DNA of 64,000 nt from positions 25,539,340-25,603,339 of the forward strand of contig OZ024794.1 in assembly GCA_964017045.1 (NCBI GenBank), written 5' to 3'. Positions 29,301 to 37,035 of this stretch are shown piece by piece. Made by a program: the position numbers and the translations under genes. The notes under the pieces are model-generated. The model had not been told where the DNA came from, did not search any database, and saw only the letters and a program-made list of their open reading frames with translations. The stretch's first letter is position 1; each line of letters begins with the position of its first letter. This DNA is from Omphiscola glabra (taxonomy: Eukaryota > Mollusca > Gastropoda > Lymnaeidae).

Positions 29301-32300
29301 GATGACGTCGATCTCTCTCGTTAACATCTTACTACTTGTGTTTTGTCTTATGCTCCTTCGTGGGCTTTGATGGCTTCTGTATGGGGGGCCCGGGGGGGGG
29401 GGTGTTGCACGGAGAGGTGGATTAGAAGTTATGGGCTATTCTTGGGTGTTTCTGTGGAGATGGCTGGATGGAAGGACGAGGTGGCGTATAACATGTAGGG
29501 TATCTAGACATAGGGTATTGAAATTGTATCGGATGTACAAGGGAGGTGCATGGCTGGATTGAAGGACGGGGTGGGCGTAAAATAAGAAGGATATCTAGAC
29601 ATATTGTGTTGAATAGGATGTGAAGGTGATGTGGTGAGGTGTGAAATAGGATGTGAAGGGAATGTGGCGAGGTGTTGAATAGGGTGTGAAAGGAATGTGG
29701 CAAAGTGTTGAATAGGATGTGAAGGTAAATTGGTGAGATGTGAAATAGGATATTAAGGTAATGTGGTGAGGTGTGAAATAGGAAATGTGGCAAGGTGTTG
29801 GCTATGGTTTTGGGTGAACTGAATATGGCCCCGGCCATTAAAGTATATTTTGCCGCTGAACTCACTATAGTTGACCAGAAACTGACCATAACCGACCATA
29901 ATTGATCATGAACTAGCTACAGCAAATCATAAACCACCTTGGCGACTAGCGGAATTTATAACAATAGGTGTCCAATGAGAATATATTGCCAGGCGACGTT
30001 ATGTTGAACAAGGACCGGCAATAAGTGGGGCGCATTAAAATTCCTAACACACTACTACAATTTATATAACAATGTATTTGAAATCGTTAAAATGTAAGTG
30101 GCTGATAATCTCAGTGTGGAGACGATGGCTGATAATCTCAGTGTGGAGACGATGGCTGATAATCTCAGTGTGGAGACGAACAAACTATGATCCAGGCGAA
30201 ACATTATACCGACATGCAGTTACAAGATGTCGGTCTTTTTGTGTGCAACTGTTGATTTTTTTTTTGACGTCCTCCTTCACCACTTACCATTAACGGGGAA
30301 AAATCGATGTTTACTGCATAACACATTTGACGCATATGGTGTGTTCATATATTAAGTTTAACTTCCTGATGTGTCGGAAATCTAAATGAGTAGGTACAAA
30401 AACCAACAACAACAGCATCCAAACGCATCTGACAGCCACATTATCAGGATACACATGAACGTTATTTTCCGCCCATGTTTTTTTTTCAAAAATTAAGTCC
30501 TAAGTTAACTTAGAGACATGTCTACTTTTATATCTCAATCTAGACGAGTCCACGTCTTACGACTTTGGTACTATGTCCCGCAAATTTCACCATTCTAATT
30601 GTAAAGTTACACATTCTCGACGTATCTTTTTAATTTTTAATTTCCTAGATATACTTTATTTGTTCGTGTGTGTGATTTTTGGATTTGTTGGGGGGGGGGG
30701 GGGTGTAGTCTGGTTGACTGATGAATGGAGAACGGTATAGTGCGAGGAAAGAAAGAGATGGACAGGTGGGGGATATGACAGGTGGTGACATCAATACGTT
30801 GAACTTGTGACAGGTGGTGGTGGTCGACAACAAGAGGGAGGGGAGAGTAGCAGCCATGTTGTGGGCGTGGTCTGTCGTGAGAGTACAGATGGTATGGCCT
30901 GGGGTGTCATAGAGTGTGGAGTTGATTTTTTATTTAGTTTTCCGGGAGGGGGTTGGGGGGGGGGGAGCGTGCTCTCATTTAGAAGGAATGTGAAAAAGTT
31001 GAAAGATATTAAAATTATATAAAATTGCATAATTTTACCCATCAAAATAACGGAATAGATTGTTTTTGTGAGGACATAATACAGTTTTGATGTGTATTAT
31101 ATTATTTATTTTTTACTGTGACAAGCTTTATATGTAGTCACTTTTACAAATAACAAACAAAAGACTGTTTTTAAAAAAGAAAGGGAATAAAATGGAGAAT
31201 GATCTAAATATAGAAAAAACAATTTCGTTAATGGCAATCCAATCTTGCCTTATTTGCCCAGCAGTGGAGTATTCTACCAATACATTAATGGCTTGCAATG
31301 ATTTTGATTTCTTAAAAAAAACTAAAACAATTACATAATTTCAGAATTTAAAAGGGACACCCAGTGTTCAGAGACAAACATTGGTAAATAAATATATTGT
31401 GGGATGAATTTATAAGTCTTGACAATTTATACACACTAACTCAAGTTATGCTACCGCTCCACTTAAACTCTGCTTGTATTTGTGTCTTTCTCACAGAGAT
31501 TGAGCCCCCGGCTAATGCAGCCCAGTTTGATGCAAGTCCACAACCTTCTGAGGTCGATCTCTTCTCTTTCTCTAACTTGTCCATCAACGAGTCCCAGCCG
31601 CATTCACCCACGCCGAGCTCACCGCTGCCCGGTGTCCACTGGCACGCCGGCATCACCCTGACTCCTCTTCATCTTCACACCCTGCAAGGGAAGAACATCA
31701 GAGTCAGCAGCGACCGGACGATAGCGGTCAGACTCAGGGAAGAGTACTGCAATGCCTTTGTGTTTACAGCCCGACCCATTCGATGTGGAGAAACTATAGT
31801 CATACAGGTGATAACTCCTTCATATCAGACTTGCTGTAGGCCGACAAAAACATTTGAATATTTATTTATTGAAGAATCGTTTAGAACACACATCACATCA
31901 ATTTCACCAGTTTGTGACTGCACTCAAGAAAGTGAGGCAAAATTAACTGAGACTTATTTTAAGGTCAAATCTTTCACTGTAAATACTTCTGCTATTATAT
32001 TACATGAAATTTTTTTACATCCCTATATCTAAACAAGTTAAAATATTATGTAAAATTGTAGAAAAAATTATTTTTCCAATGAGATAAGCCTTTCTTTACA
32101 AGACTTAGTTGTATGAATTCCATTATCTGAAACCTTTTGTAAGAGTTAGTTTGTCCTGATTTGTAGAGTTGGCCTATTCCTTTTTAAATGTTGGAATGCT
32201 TTCTTAGTAATCCCACTTCATAGTTTTTGTATGACAGGAATCAGAATTGTGAATTTGCACCTGTTTCAAGAGCTTGGAAATTCCAACTTTGTAGCTCTCG

Positions 32301-34862
32301 ATTTTCAAATGTTTATCTGGATGTAGCTTATTTTTTCTTTCATGACAGGTTCTGAGTATAGACAGATCCTACATTGGTGGCCTGGGGTTCGGTTTGACCG
32401 CCTGTGATCCCACAAAAGTTGATCCCAACAGCCTGCCCGATGACTCGGACCTTCTCCTGGACCGCCTGGAGTACTGGGTGGTCAACAAAGATGTCTGCAG
32501 AAATCCTGAAGTTGGGGATGAGCTGAGCTTCTACCTTACTGAATCTGGTCAGTTTTGTCCAGTAACATATTGCTCAGTCACAGCTCCATCACACTGAGCA
32601 GGACACAACATATCCTGGCCATTTTTGCTGTTGACATTAGCTCAAGGCTAACAAAAATGTTTGATTGCATTAACCATATCTCAGTTGATTTAATTGCCCA
32701 AATTTTAACACAAAGACATTGATAGGAGCTAAAGAAAACATATATAAGAGTTTGAACATTTTTCTTCAAAGAAAGCTGCATTTCAAAGCTGTCGACCTCT
32801 CAAAATGGAATGATGTGTTGAACATTGTTATCACTGATCCTTGTGTTTAAGTATTATGAAAACCAAATCAAACGAAAAAAAAAAAAAAAATCAAAATCTG
32901 TTCATATTGCGGATAACCAGGTCCAACAGACCTTGAATTTAATCAAATTTCTATTTTGAAGGTTTTTTTTTATAAAGATGAGGGGAGGGAGTTAAATTTA
33001 AAAAAAACTTAAACATATTGTACAATTTTTCTTTGCCATTGTTTCAGGTGAAGTCAAATATGCACGCAACAACCAGGCCCCTGTCACACTGATGCATGTG
33101 GACCGCACACTGCCTCTATGGGCTTTCTTTGATGTCTATGGGAACATACAGAAAATTAAAATCATTGGTAAAACTGACATAATAACTTAAACATTTCCGA
33201 ACAGAGGGCCCCCCCCCCCCCTCTCGTCACTTCACTGATTGGTTCTCTTGTTTTTTCTTCACATTTTAAAATATATTTTTTCTATTTTTTTATGTTCGTT
33301 GATAGGAGACATTGAAATTTACCCCCCCCCCCTTCCTTTTTCTTCCCCGCACAGACACCCCCATCCCAACAATTGTACAGTTAACTATGTATGAGCTGGT
33401 GAACAGTGCACTTTTGAAATATTTATACTTTAATTCTAATTAGAATGATTTACGTCATAGGCAAAAAGTTATGTCATGAAGCAGAGGTTATTGTAAAGTT
33501 TTAATTCATGATTGAAAAATAGGAACTGATTTGTTGATTTAGAATGGAGGGGGTTGCCATTACAAAGCTAGCTCCCAATAAGAAACTCTCTGAAATGAGA
33601 AAGGAAAAATAAAAATAAAGGGAGATCACTCAATTGATCTTAAAGAAACTGACGGATTCTAGCTAAATATTTTAGAAACAAACAATATTTTTTATATGGT
33701 TTGTGCCCTTATAAATGTACGCTTGATGACACTTTGGGACTTTACACAACATCCAAGTTAGGGACCACTAAACAATAACTGTTCATTGTTTTTTTTCACT
33801 ACAACCAACTCTCCTCCATTTTCAGGGGAGTTTAACATCTTCTCATCATTTATATTTTTTTAGTTGAATTTGGAACTACCGTTTTTGCCAGTGTATTGGA
33901 GGCTGCCATGTATAACACTATAAGTTGTCCCCCCCACCCACCCCTTTTTTTTTTGCAACACACATTTTTAAGAAAACAAATTGTTAGATTACAGACCCAT
34001 AAGACAAAACAAAATTCCAGGCATGTTTTGAGGGGAATAAAGCGCGCACTATCCACAGACACAGCATAGGAATGTTTACATTCAAAGCATCTGCTATAAG
34101 ATGAATTATTTCAAATGAACAAAAATGAATGGTTACCATATTTTGACTTGTTGTATCCATGCGTAGCCAGTGTCTTTATAAAGACTGTTGTTTATTTATT
34201 CTTCTTTGCAATATTTTTTTTATCAAACTCCCACCACCCCTTCCTTCCCCCCGTAAATTTTCCATAAATTTTTGCACAAGTCCTAAAGTCTGCAACAAAG
34301 AACTAATGTGCACTATTCATTGGTAAAATTCTGTTGAATTCTACTTTGTGTTTGCTTTACAGGCACCACAACAACACCTATCCAAGGTCGCCTGCCCCGA
34401 TCTCAGTCTCTGACCAACTACAACTCCAACATCACACCAGCAAATGGTGCGACATTCAATGACTTTGGTGATGCGGCGCACTCCAACGCCGGCCTTATAG
34501 TGGCCATGCCCCCGGCGGTCAACGTTCCCGGGCCCGTGTCCCTGCCGGCCAATATGTTTCGCAGCAACAGCGTGCCGGTGTCCTATCTGTCATCATCAGG
34601 ACAGGAGGCTGGGGATGGGTTCCCGATGCCCCACCACACGTCTCTGCCGGCCACGCCGCTGTCCCCCACAACCAATCCCCAGGTGGAGGACGGTGCCAGC
34701 GACTGCAAAGTCTGCTGGGAGCAGACCATCAACTGTGTCCTTTACACCTGCGGGCACATGTGCCTGTGCTACAACTGTGCCACCACTATACGCGGGGAGA
34801 AGGGCCTGTGCCCTATCTGTCGGCAGGCCATAGTTGATGTGATTAAAATTTACCGTTCATAG
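665..34862 (+). CDS. neurl1: neuralized-like E3 ubiquitin-protein ligase, full gene of seven coding exons
   Basis: Coding exons are 665-1865, 11641-11807, 24005-24350, 31497-31807, 32349-32547, 33048-33167 and 34363-34862. They sum to 2844 nt, which is 947 residues plus stop, and all phases join. Domain order is a low-complexity N-terminus (1-400), NHR1 (about 410-570), NHR2 (about 620-781), a Ser/Pro/Asn linker, and a C3HC4 RING (896-934) with CKVC, CGHMCLCYNC and CPIC ligands. The protein ends in VIKIYRS, very close to vertebrate NEURL1. Known role of the family: membrane-associated RING ligases that ubiquitinate the Notch ligands Delta and Serrate/Jagged for endocytosis, with the NHR domains binding the ligand. 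It is longer than fly neur (about 750 residues) and human NEURL1 (about 570) because of the N-terminal exon. Gly2 follows Met1, but residue 6 is Asp, so myristoylation is doubtful. Alternative first exons are possible. Confidence 0.93.
4105..4225 (+). repeat. degenerate minisatellite, units of about 23 bp
   Basis: Variants of GGATGTGGACCGTTGAGA recur five to six times, with substitutions and small length changes. Confidence 0.6.
5240..5302. mobile_element. fragment of a hAT-like element (3' end)
   Basis: The stretch carries the nested palindromic GTGGCCCGCGGGCCGCGG core and ends in GGACAACACTG. This is the same style of terminus as the complete hAT copies at 6737-9128 and 11920-12144. No matching 5' end or target duplication was found. 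Confidence 0.45.
6515..6655 (+). repeat. 29-bp minisatellite, about five copies
   Basis: The unit contains GGCGGGCCGTCGTACATCCA. Copies start 29 bases apart (for example 6545 and 6574). Because 29 is not a multiple of three, every frame runs through it, which explains the open frames here. Confidence 0.85.
7137..8480 (+). repeat. 32-bp minisatellite, 42 copies
   Basis: The unit begins TCAACATAAATTAATATCTA and continues TAGCAAATACAC. The array is 1344 bp, exactly 42 x 32. Copies differ only by single substitutions, chiefly T/C at two sites in TATCTATAG, TATCCATAG and TACCTATAG, with no length variants. It is AT-rich and lies wholly inside the hAT element at 6737-9128. Confidence 0.97.
8581..8746. 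mobile_element. hAT-type MITE, nested in the larger hAT element
   Basis: It starts CAGCGGTTCTCAGC and ends GCTGAGAACCACTG, near-perfect inverted repeats. The flanking 8-mers are CACTGGAC and CACTAGAC (7/8). The interior matches the copy at 40293-40476 (CCTAAGACCA, GAAAACA, AAATAATTT, GGTCGCGGC), so this is a family. Confidence 0.88.
9129..11301. other. neuralized intron 1, 3' part
   Basis: No gene is recognised. It contains a C16 tract at 9142, a short (GT)n run near 9220-9242, a G15 tract at 9724, a C19 tract at 10453 directly followed by A15, and a local duplication around 10668-10795 that repeats TTTCAGTGG and CCTCGGTACGCCT. Confidence 0.5.
11302..11370. repeat. (TA)n microsatellite
   Basis: About 35 uninterrupted TA dinucleotides, 270 bases before neuralized exon 2. 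The repeat is self-complementary and can extrude as a cruciform. Confidence 0.97.
11641..11807 (+). CDS. neurl1: neuralized exon 2: start of NHR1
   Basis: The acceptor is CTCCCCAG|GC and the donor is CGG|GTAAGT. It encodes residues 401-456, beginning NHR1. FHDTHGDNIELLNN and RYESFCKGICFSNRPI correspond to the conserved first strands of Neuralized repeats, where vertebrate NEURL1 has ASFCNAITFSNRP. The exon ends on a codon boundary. Confidence 0.92.
11920..12144. mobile_element. hAT-type MITE with perfect 8-bp target duplication
   Basis: The ends are CAGGCCTGCACAAC and GTTGTGCAGGACTG (12 of 14 complementary). Both flanks are GCCTAGAG (11912-11919, 12145-12152). The interior shows ACGGCCCGCGGGCCACATGC and CTTTGCGGCCCGCGAAG. 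The same family occurs inverted at 48651-48850. An unoccupied paralogous site survives at about 14200-14220. Confidence 0.93.
12220..12560 (+). repeat. dispersed repeat family with 46-bp internal tandem unit, copy 1
   Basis: The outer segments match 48890-49450: TGCGTCCTGCTACCT / TGTGTCCTGCTTCCT, TTCGAAACC, GGCGACTATTACATTAAT / GACGACTATTATATTAAT, and the tail TTTTTTTTGTAACAC. The inner 46-bp unit contains GGACTGTCTGTAGG and TTGTTTAAAGGCC. It is present about twice here and about six to seven times in the other copy. Element class is unknown. Confidence 0.75.
12825..13345 (-). mobile_element. Ginger-like DNA transposon remnant with long inverted repeats
   Basis: The element starts TGTTACGGCCAAAGCCCGAA and ends with its near-exact complement, TTCGGGCTTTGGCCGTAACA. 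Imperfect complementarity continues for about 95 bp on each side. Both flanks are TATA, a 4-bp target duplication, although the site is TA-rich. TGTNR termini with 4-bp duplications fit Ginger elements. On the - strand (ending 13116) a frame encodes a Cys-rich peptide with CNCTTKCS, CKCKN, CNSKCHKSSSCC and a terminal NKC. It is reminiscent of the Cys-rich tail of integrase-type transposases. The copy is deleted and non-autonomous. Family assignment is inference. Confidence 0.68.
13522..13951 (+). mobile_element. tRNA-derived SINE, + strand
   Basis: The head GGGTGGCCGAGTGGTCTAA matches a Leu/Ser-type tRNA A box, and GGTCTGGAGTTCAATCCC is the B-box region 40 bases later. The body holds two copies of a module with GGGTGGATNNGACTCGCTAACC and AACTCATCTAAGAGAAGG. 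The tail reads GAAGCGTGATTTCTCAAATA and ends in a short ATT repeat. A related copy with a different tail lies inverted at 41880-42263. Confidence 0.85.
14060..14247 (+). pseudogene. decayed duplicate of the neuralized exon 2 / intron 2 junction
   Basis: The sequence matches 11785-11919 joined to 12145-12170. Examples are GGCTATTTGCGAACGG versus the exon end AGCTATTTGTGAACGG, GTGGGATGGTACCCAGAAG versus GTGGGATGTGATCCAGAAG, and GGCCCCAGGAGCTAG versus GGCCCAGAAGCTAG. The donor has changed from CGG|GTAAGT to CGG|GCTAGT. The hAT MITE present in the original is absent, leaving a pre-insertion-type site. Confidence 0.8.
14248..16578. other. neuralized intron 2, segment without recognised genes
   Basis: It contains a G16 tract at 14338, a G19 tract at 16052, and a hairpin near 15517-15552 (CTGCTGAATGAGACATTTCG followed by CCGAAACGTCC) of the kind found in Penelope-type or ribozyme-bearing repeats. 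No coding sequence was recognised. Confidence 0.45.
16579..16694 (+). repeat. 41-bp tandem repeat, three copies, each with a hairpin
   Basis: Copies start at 16579, 16620 and 16661. Each contains CTGGACGGTTAAGTCGTCCA, an inverted repeat with 7-bp arms (TGGACG/CGTCCA). Confidence 0.85.
17510..17898 (+). repeat. minisatellite of 33-39 bp units, about 11 copies
   Basis: The unit begins TGTCTCCCGAGGAAGTATCA and ends TTTTAGTTAACAAA. An optional TTA-type extension makes the longer variants. Confidence 0.9.
18360..18452 (-). mobile_element. hAT-like terminal fragment
   Basis: CCGGGATAAGTAAAAACCCG followed by GGAAATGAGAAACCCT reads on the - strand as AGGGTTTCTCATTTCCCGGG, resembling a hAT 5' terminus. 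No partner end was found. Confidence 0.35.
18453..20899. other. neuralized intron 2, segment without recognised genes
   Basis: Several frames of 60-100 codons occur around 18600-19350, but none resembles a known protein and codon use is not consistent. A G15 tract lies at 19517. Around 20390-20520 the CCCAAACTTTAAAGTTTGG palindrome and nearby GGACCGGTG/GGACCGG motifs suggest an old transposon end. Confidence 0.4.
20900..21070 (+). repeat. 19-bp minisatellite, exactly nine copies
   Basis: The unit is CAGTGCACCACCGGCTCAT with variants CAACA and CACTGG. 171 bp equals 9 x 19. All three frames stay open through it, so the Ser/Ala/Pro/His-rich peptides here are not genes. Confidence 0.95.
21584..23251 (+). 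CDS. LINE reverse transcriptase, N-terminally truncated but open
   Basis: Residues downstream of DGIPPEVLKCG show the fingers motif (YRGIFLLSIVGKAF), motif A with its catalytic Asp in AFVDLTKAFD, the GVKQGCVLAPTLFAIFF block, the catalytic FADD box (codons near 22322-22333), the thumb motif FTYLGSTIS, LLYGCESW, and RLRWLGHVKRM. The C-terminus carries a zinc knuckle, CGTCTRDCHSRIGLISHTKSC without its last residues listed, of C2HC type. About 550 codons are free of stops or frameshifts, so the insertion is fairly recent. Clade was not determined. It lies in the host gene's sense orientation inside neuralized intron 2. Its N-terminus in this frame is fused by chance to unrelated sequence back to an ATG at 21386. 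Confidence 0.9.
   Translation, partial: GNDGIPPEVLKCGKEVLLRPLHDLLTMCWEQGQLPQELKDANIVTLYKNKGDKSDCNNYRGIFLLSIVGKAFARVALTRLQTLAARVLPESQCGFRAGRSTMDMIFSLRQLQEKCREQHMPLYIAFVDLTKAFDLVSRSGLFQILKKIGCPARLLNIIEQFHYNMQGTVCYDGATSEAFPVSSGVKQGCVLAPTLFAIFFSILLQYAFKNNSEGIYIHTRADGRLFNIARLRAKTKIRKVMLRELLFADDAALVSHSADGLQSLVSSLSAACKEFGMIISLKKTNIMAQDAESPPTISIDDCNLDAVDRFTYLGSTISSILSMEDEISGRIGRAATVMTRLKKRVWSNAKLTTRTKLQVYQACVLSTLLYGCESWTTYNRHEKRLNGFHLRCLRRILDIKWQEKVPNTDVLSQTNMCSVPAILIQRRLRWLGHVKRMQPGRIPKDVLYSELAIGKRSVGRPRLRYIDICKRDMKAANINISNWEGLAEDRSTWRGIVKKGSLRAEEVYRAEAAVKRARRKARKHYSTAFVCGTCTRDCHSRIGLISHTKSCNQTR
21584..23299 (+). mobile_element. 5'-truncated LINE (non-LTR retrotransposon)
   Basis: An uninterrupted reverse-transcriptase frame ends at the TAA at 23249-23251. 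It is followed by about 34 nt of 3' UTR with a short hairpin and then an A14 tail at 23286-23299. The upstream part of the same frame (21386-21583) contains G-rich low-complexity sequence and is not LINE-like, so the element begins near 21584. The endonuclease domain is missing, as expected from incomplete reverse transcription. Confidence 0.92.
23300..23345 (+). repeat. compound (TA)n(TG)n microsatellite at LINE tail
   Basis: About 13 TA and then about 9 TG dinucleotides follow the A-tail of the LINE directly, a common origin of microsatellites at retrotransposon 3' ends. Confidence 0.9.
23346..24004. other. end of neuralized intron 2
   Basis: Nothing was recognised apart from a G14 tract at 23839 and the polypyrimidine tract and acceptor before exon 3. 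Confidence 0.5.
24005..24350 (+). CDS. neurl1: neuralized exon 3: rest of NHR1
   Basis: The acceptor is TTCCACAG|GTC and the donor is GCAG|GTAATA. The 115 codons contain WSGVLRFGFTSVNP, LPRYACPDLTNKPGNWAKAL, LFFSGV and PLWAMLDIYG, the diagnostic beta-strand motifs of an NHR domain. Local base composition is visibly more GC-rich than the introns around it. Confidence 0.95.
24552..24699. mobile_element. decayed hAT-type MITE
   Basis: It ends in CCTACGCCACTG, the complement of the CAGTGGCGTAG terminus seen at 50775. Flanking 8-mers are CCAATAGC and CCAGTAGC (7/8). The 5' terminus is eroded. Confidence 0.5.
24867..24952 (+). repeat. 21-bp minisatellite, four copies
   Basis: The unit is GCACAGAGCCTGGAAGTCAT plus one base. 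One copy has ACT in place of ACA. Confidence 0.85.
25010..25609 (+). repeat. degenerate 21-24 bp minisatellite, first block
   Basis: More than 20 variants of GGGCATGATACCTGGGAATG or GGACATGGCACCTGGGAGTC occur. Units drift in both length and sequence. The same array resumes at 26427 after an insertion. Confidence 0.85.
25618..26425. mobile_element. DNA transposon inserted in a minisatellite (hAT-like)
   Basis: The ends contain CAAGGCCGTCTTAA and TTAAGACGACAC, inverted over their inner eight to nine bases. Subterminal GGCCCTGGGCACAGC and GGGGCCCTGGGCCAGTGCCC are shared in style. Flanking 8-mers are TCTGGTGG and TCTGGGGG, but the array around them also predicts similarity. The interior is AT-rich with no coding remnant. 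Confidence 0.62.
26427..26775 (+). repeat. degenerate 21-24 bp minisatellite, second block
   Basis: About 15 variants of GGGTCAGGGTATGGCATCTG and GGAATCAGGACATGACATTT continue the array of 25010-25609. Confidence 0.85.
26776..27063. other. neuralized intron 3, short spacer
   Basis: No gene is recognised. A G10 tract lies at 26940. The last bases, GTCTAGAT, are the target duplication of the next element. Confidence 0.5.
27064..27266. mobile_element. hAT-type MITE
   Basis: It starts CAGGGGTCTCCAAA and ends TTTGGAGACCCCCATG, where two bases have been added near the tip. Flanks are GTCTAGAT and GTCTAGAG (7/8). The interior has AGGGCCGCATTT and CTGGCCCACGGGCCGTAG. Confidence 0.85.
27557..27935 (+). 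repeat. irregular minisatellite built on GGTGAGCGCATATCTAC
   Basis: About 13 copies of GTGAGCGCATATCTAC are separated by two alternating spacers (TTTTCAGCGAACTA and ATGGGATCTG), a higher-order structure. Units of about 24 and about 31 bp alternate. Confidence 0.85.
27936..28839. other. neuralized intron 3, segment without recognised genes
   Basis: One frame (27993-28220, 75 codons) has mildly higher GC than its surroundings but no known domain and no supported splice context. Confidence 0.4.
28840..29085 (+). repeat. degenerate tandem repeat of about 28-30 bp, about eight copies
   Basis: The unit resembles CATAAACATACACGACATGG followed by GGTC or GGCCC. ACACGACCTACAGGGCCCCA occurs twice unchanged. 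Confidence 0.7.
29600..29800 (+). repeat. 33-bp minisatellite, about five to six copies
   Basis: The unit contains AATAGGATGTGAAGGTAATG and TGGTGAGGTGTG. Since 33 is a multiple of three, the - strand stays open with an 11-residue peptide repeat. This is not evidence of a gene. Confidence 0.8.
30099..30179 (+). repeat. 27-bp tandem repeat, three perfect copies
   Basis: TGGCTGATAATCTCAGTGTG plus GAGACGA is repeated three times with no differences. Confidence 0.9.
30180..31496. other. end of neuralized intron 3
   Basis: No gene is recognised. G14 at 30690 and G11 at 30955 are the main low-complexity features. Confidence 0.5.
31497..31807 (+). CDS. neurl1: neuralized exon 4: linker and start of NHR2
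   Basis: The acceptor is CTCACAG|AG and the donor is ACAG|GTGATA. The first 47 residues are an acidic, Ser/Pro-rich linker. NHR2 then starts at HWHAG and continues through the LQGKNIRVSSDRTIAVR and VFTARPIRCGETIVIQ motifs. Without splicing, the frame runs on into the intron to 32032, so the donor assignment matters; the continuation lacks NHR-like sequence. Confidence 0.92.
32349..32547 (+). CDS. neurl1: neuralized exon 5: middle of NHR2
   Basis: The acceptor is CATGACAG|GTT and the donor is TCTG|GTCAGT. It encodes GGLGFGLTACDPTKVDP, matching the family FGVTTCDP strand, followed by a negatively charged loop and EYWVVNKDV. Confidence 0.93.
33048..33167 (+). CDS. neurl1: neuralized exon 6: end of NHR2
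   Basis: The acceptor is TTTCAG|GTG and the donor is ATTG|GTAAAA. It encodes the closing NHR strands, including LPLWAFFDVYGNIQKIKI, parallel to PLWMLFGLHG in vertebrate NEURL1. It is the smallest exon of the gene at 120 nt. Confidence 0.93.
33168..34362. other. neuralized intron 6
   Basis: Unique-looking AT-rich sequence with a C13 tract at 33209 and C-rich patches near 33320 and 33930. No repeat family or gene was seen. Confidence 0.5.
34363..34862 (+). CDS. neurl1: neuralized exon 7: linker and C-terminal RING finger
   Basis: The acceptor is CTTTACAG|GC. The exon holds a 114-residue Ser/Asn/Pro linker, with PRSQSLTN near its start, and then the RING. Its ligands are Cys896, Cys899, Cys912, His914, Cys917, Cys920, Cys931 and Cys934 by my count. 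The CGHMCLCYNC core is almost invariant in the family. The stop is TAG at 34860. Confidence 0.96.
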
Positions 34863-36780
34863 CAGCATGACCCAACTACCCGCCAATTTTGTTTTGTTTA
34901 CCGTGGACAGAAAAACACTTGTGATCAGACCGACTTTTCTTGATAGAATGCACATATTTCTTGATGCCAAATTGACGTCAGTCCAATGAGACAAAAATAA
35001 GTGTAATGAAATGGGTTTTTTTTTTCCCTTCTATGTATATGAATGATTCCTGCTGGATGAAATGATTTCTCTTGTTTTTGTATGTCAGGCCAGAGATCAA
35101 TGAATGAGGTGATTATTTTTATAAAACTTGATACATTTTTTTTACCTTGGATACATGACAGATAAACACGGATAATAGCCATGTAAATGCAGGAAATGTG
35201 ACCTTTAGAATCTGGATGCAACCTAATTCTAAAGTAAAAGACTATTGGCTCTGGGATGAATCTTTTATGTGTAAATTGAACCTTTTTCACCAGATGGGAT
35301 GAGGATGCACAGAGACAAAGATGTGAATACACAACTGTTTATTCTGGACAGGTATCATCACCTTGGCCTTAAATGTCTACTAAATTCATTTTTGTAATTA
35401 TCTTACTTTGGCTTTTTACTCTTATAGCAGAAAATTAATCACAAATCTACTGTCTGGAAACATTGAGCAAGTGTGTCACAATCACTTGGTACTATTTCAG
35501 ATTGAGATGTTGAAATGCTGGTCGCCATAGTTGCAATAAAGTATGAAAAGTTGATGGGTAAACAGTTTCAAAATACATCATGTCATTGATCTCTAACAAA
35601 AATAATATAAATTTTAACAATTTTCAATTTTTCTGGAAGCTAATTTTAAGTTAGTATTTGACCAAGGTAATGTTACTAAAAGTATAGAGTTAGTATATGA
35701 CAACGTTAACAATTCTAAAAATTGTAGTTTCCTCAAAATGAAAACAAAAAAATAAAATAAATTGATTATTATTGAGTAATTGTCTCATTTGTGATTTGAA
35801 ACAAATGAAATCAATGCTTCCAGAGCTAGGTGGGGGAGTCGATCTGTTTTACGACCCTTGTGTTCTCAAAATAAATCATTCTTAAAATGACTGTCTGTTA
35901 CACCCTGACTTGTAATATTTTTAGTGTAGATTGTTTGATATTTCTGGTCATGCCAAGTAGATTCAAAGTGTCGTACTGAAACTAGGGTAACAGTCACGCT
36001 TGAAGTAGAAAAAAAAAAGGGATACAGTCTTCAGTCTCTGTTACTTGTAGATGATATCTTAGAACTGTCTTCAATCACCAATAATACTCCCAGTTGAAGG
36101 TTTGCCCACAAGGTATGTGCCAACAGCATCCTGTAGAGGAAGTTTAATCTGAACTTCATATCTCTATCAGAAAGTGGACTGACCCACTGTGCAAAACTGT
36201 AGAGAGGAAATGAGATTACCCCCACAGTAAACATCAGCTTGGGGTCCATCTAAAGTGTTTTTTAATATGTCCATTGTACTCAGCTGGTAAATCACTTCAA
36301 TAAATTGGTCTGCATCTCAGCTGTTCTAAAGCTGTGGAACCATCCTGTAACTTGATTGTAAATATCACAACGTCAGGACATTTCTAGGAAAACCAATGAA
36401 ACAAATGACATGGAAATTGGTAGATTTTTAAATTAATTATTTTTTTCCCCCAATGTATTTTTATTTTATATTAAATGTGCTTACGATTATGGGCTATGGG
36501 ATAGCAGCAGGGCTTTTATTCTCTATGGACTATTCATTTTTTTCTCTCCAGCGAGTTGTTTGCAGAAAAGTTAATAGTCATTTAAGGCGTGGAAGGCAGC
36601 AGCGTTTATGTGGACTGCTTGCAGCAGTATGTCTCCATTGGGAAAGGTCCCCAGTGTTGGCAGAAGTTTTGTATTTATGAGATCTTTAAAGTTGAACTTG
36701 GGATGGTATTGGCTGCTAAAGGGATAATAAATAGAGGTCTGCTTTCAAGCTGTGTGAATGAAATAGTAGAACAAAGTATC

Positions 36781-37035
36781 TGAAAGCTTGAAATATAAAG
36801 ACCAGGACATTAACAAGAAAAACGTTTTGGCTAAGAGCCTTGCTCAGCAGACAGGGAAAATGAAGAAACTACAAGAAATAGAAAGTAGTTCAAAAACTTT
36901 GTAAGTGTTCGCCATCAAGTTTTTTTTAACTAATTTCTATTTCGTTTTGTTTCTTCATTTGTTCTGTCTGCAGAGTAAGGCTCTTATCCAAAACATTCTT
37001 CTTTTATTGTGCTGTCTTTTTATATTTCCAGCTTT
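36781..37035. repeat. long inverted repeat (foldback MITE or paired ribozyme-like ends)
   Basis: TTTTGGCTAAGAGCCTTGCT...CAGACAGG pairs with CTGTCTGCAGAGTAAGGCTC...TTATCCAAAAC. Complementarity extends outward through AAAGCTTGAAATATAAAGAC and TTTTTATATTTCCAGCTTT. The arms are about 85 bp with roughly 80-bp spacing. Each inner arm carries a small AAGGCTCTTAGCC-type hairpin. Confidence 0.75.

Noticed and set aside
29422..29889. 155-codon - strand frame with an 11-residue repeat
   Set aside because: It is a 33-bp minisatellite in frame with itself. No known domain.
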